This document shows, piece by piece, positions 29,372-33,159 of a stretch of DNA of 33,159 nt; position 1 is the stretch's first letter; every line of letters begins with the position of its first letter. The DNA comes from Deltaproteobacteria bacterium. Lineage in GTDB: Bacteria; Desulfobacterota; GWC2-55-46. The position numbers were made by a program, and so were the translations under genes. The notes below the pieces were generated by a model. It worked only from the letters and a program-made list of their open reading frames with translations. It was not told the DNA's origin and ran no database searches. The stretch is from contig JACRLF010000105.1 in the NCBI GenBank assembly GCA_016235365.1, positions 1-33,159 of the forward strand. The letters run 5' to 3'.

Positions 29372-30424
29372 TTATCTGCTCCTTACGCTCAATTCCATGT
29401 CCTCAAGCGGTAGATATATCCTCTTTGAAGAGCCCATTGCCGAGAGGTGTATCGCCAGGGCTATCTCAAGGGCGTTATACCCGTCCTCCGGTGAGCTCAG
29501 GTTCTCTTGAACGCCGTCCACGCAATCAAGGAGGTTTTTTAGCGCCCCGGTCCAGACGTTGCCTGCCTCGCAGGCCGGGAACGGCTCCGGGTATAACTCC
29601 ATTATACCCGTATTGTTGCGGCTTTTCCTGGGGGTCTGGTATTCGAGCAGGCCGTTATTCCCAATCCTTATCCTTCCGTCGGAGCCCACCACGTCGAACT
29701 CGAATATGAAGTAGTTCTTTGTCTCGGCGTGTATGGTGGCGTAGGCGCCGTCCCTGAACTGTATAAGGGCCCTGCCGCCCCGGTCTTCGGGCGCGTCCCA
29801 GGCCATGCGGCCGGCCCTGTCCTCAAGCCTGCCTTCGACCCAATCGACCGGGCCGCAGAACCATCTGAGCACGTCGAAGGCGTGGGTGCCGGTGTGTATG
29901 AGGCTCCCGCTGAAGCGGCTTACGACGGACTCAAGCCTCCCTATGGCCCCCGCGTCTATCATCTCCTTCGCCTTTTGGTACTGCGGGCTCCACCTGCGCA
30001 TGTGGGAGACGATGAGCGGCACTCCGTCCCTGGCGCAGGCCTCTGTCATTATCCGGGCCTCCTTAAGCGACGAGGCGAACGCCTTTTCACACCATATGCC
30101 CCTAACGCCCGCCTTGAGGGCGTCCATTACCATCCGGAACCTGTCGCCCGCGTAAGCGCAAACGCTGACGATATCGGGGCGGACTTCCTTGAGCATCTGT
30201 CTGTAATCCGAATAAAGGGAGGTTGATTCGAATCTCCGCCCGAACGCGGAGAGCCTTTCATGGTCGAGGTCCGCGCCGGCCGCGAGCTCTACCCTGCCTG
30301 TTTTAGCAAGCTCGATATACGCCCCGGCGTGGGTGCAGGGCTTGCTGTCAAGGGGGTCGTCCTCGAGCATCCATGCCACCCTTCCGCATCCGATGACAAC
30401 GGCGGTGTAGCCCCTGGATGTCAC
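29372..30424 (-). CDS. Gfo/Idh/MocA family oxidoreductase (second)
   Basis: AVVIGCGRVAWMLEDDP, GVRGIWCEKAFASSLKEA; GTG start overlaps stop of the preceding small ORF. Confidence 0.93.
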   Translation of the reverse strand: MTSRGYTAVVIGCGRVAWMLEDDPLDSKPCTHAGAYIELAKTGRVELAAGADLDHERLSAFGRRFESTSLYSDYRQMLKEVRPDIVSVCAYAGDRFRMVMDALKAGVRGIWCEKAFASSLKEARIMTEACARDGVPLIVSHMRRWSPQYQKAKEMIDAGAIGRLESVVSRFSGSLIHTGTHAFDVLRWFCGPVDWVEGRLEDRAGRMAWDAPEDRGGRALIQFRDGAYATIHAETKNYFIFEFDVVGSDGRIRIGNNGLLEYQTPRKSRNNTGIMELYPEPFPACEAGNVWTGALKNLLDCVDGVQENLSSPEDGYNALEIALAIHLSAMGSSKRIYLPLEDMELSVRSR

Positions 30425-30585
30425 GCGGCCGTCTTATCGCCGCCGGGGTCTTTTCTCTCGTTGTGCGAGCATACCAGGGCGCCTCCGCAAGCCGGACAGG
30501 ACTTCACCCCGCCGCCCGGCGGCCGGCAGCATAACGACCACCCCCAGAATTCGCTACCGCACTCTTCACATACCCAGCCGGGCAT
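30421..30585 (-). CDS. 54-aa zinc-ribbon protein (not in supplied ORF track)
   Basis: Translation MPGWVCEECGSEFWGWSLCCRPPGGGVKSCPACGGALVCSHNERKDPGGDKTAA; CxxC...CC...CxxC; SD aaaggagg upstream; stop overlaps downstream GTG (GTGA). Confidence 0.85.
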   Translation of the reverse strand: MPGWVCEECGSEFWGWSLCCRPPGGGVKSCPACGGALVCSHNERKDPGGDKTAA

Positions 30586-30609
30586 ATTCAATAGCGGCCT
30601 CCTTTCGTC

Positions 30610-32881
<2,272 letters not shown>

Positions 32882-32963
32882 TTAAATATATCGGCATTTA
32901 TCCGATTTCTTTAAAATTTTCATGGGAGTTCCATGCATTTGCGCGGCAAAAGGGATTCATCTC

Positions 32964-32999
32964 CGTCAAATTAATGACCTATGGACGGCTAATTTGACG
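32964..32999. promoter_or_regulatory. Inverted repeat CGTCAAATTA-N16-TAATTTGACG, candidate upstream activator site
   Basis: Perfect 10-bp arms about 110-145 nt upstream of the predicted sigma54 start. Confidence 0.5.
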
Positions 33000-33096
33000 A
33001 AAATCCTGAGTTTAGGCCGGTAACCCTCCCCTAAAATAGAGCCGTTGTAAAATGGAGTTTTCCGGCATACGATGTATGCGAAAGGAGGACTTCAGG

Positions 33097-33159
33097 ATGA
33101 GGAGGACGAGATTTACCGAGACGCAGATTTTGGGAGTGCTGAAGCAGGTTGAAGGAGGA
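33097..33159 (+). mobile_element. IS3-family transposase OrfA, N-terminal fragment cut by window end
   Basis: SD aaaggagga then MRRTRFTETQILGVLKQVEGG, the typical IS3-family OrfA opening; left IS terminus not resolved. Confidence 0.85.

Overview
The window is a GC-rich bacterial chromosome segment with almost all genes on the minus strand. From right to left, in the direction of transcription, it contains: (i) the 5' end of an IS3-family orfA on the + strand at the right edge; (ii) a compact ~18 kb surface-sugar / flagellin-glycosylation cluster: pseB, pseC, an unlisted 54-aa zinc-ribbon ORF, Gfo/Idh oxidoreductase, NeuB/PseI-type synthase, SpsF/PseF-type cytidylyltransferase, class-III (GSA-type) aminotransferase, second Gfo/Idh, PseG/SpsG-like, C-methyltransferase-like, acetolactate-synthase-like ThDP enzyme, SDR, ATP-grasp, GH57-like, and a frameshifted DUF115/Maf-like gene; (iii) flagellin-FlaG-FliD-FliS-FliT-like genes; (iv) response regulators (one with an HD-GYP domain carrying an exact 78-bp tandem duplication) and a PilZ-like protein; (v) housekeeping genes tilS, gamma-carbonic anhydrase, exbB/exbD, ppx/gppA, guaB and the 3' end of mnmE. 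Regulatory signals read by eye: a full-consensus sigma54-type -24/-12 site upstream of pseB with a distal 10-bp inverted repeat, and two sigma28 (FliA)-type promoters (flagellin; small 69-aa gene). Several palindromic repeat families occur between genes and in some cases inside coding sequence. The best candidate for something undescribed is the sugar cluster: no PseH acetyltransferase is visible, and it contains an extra ThDP/SDR/C-methyltransferase/ATP-grasp/GSA-aminotransferase module. All family assignments come from recognising motifs in the translations; no searches were run.
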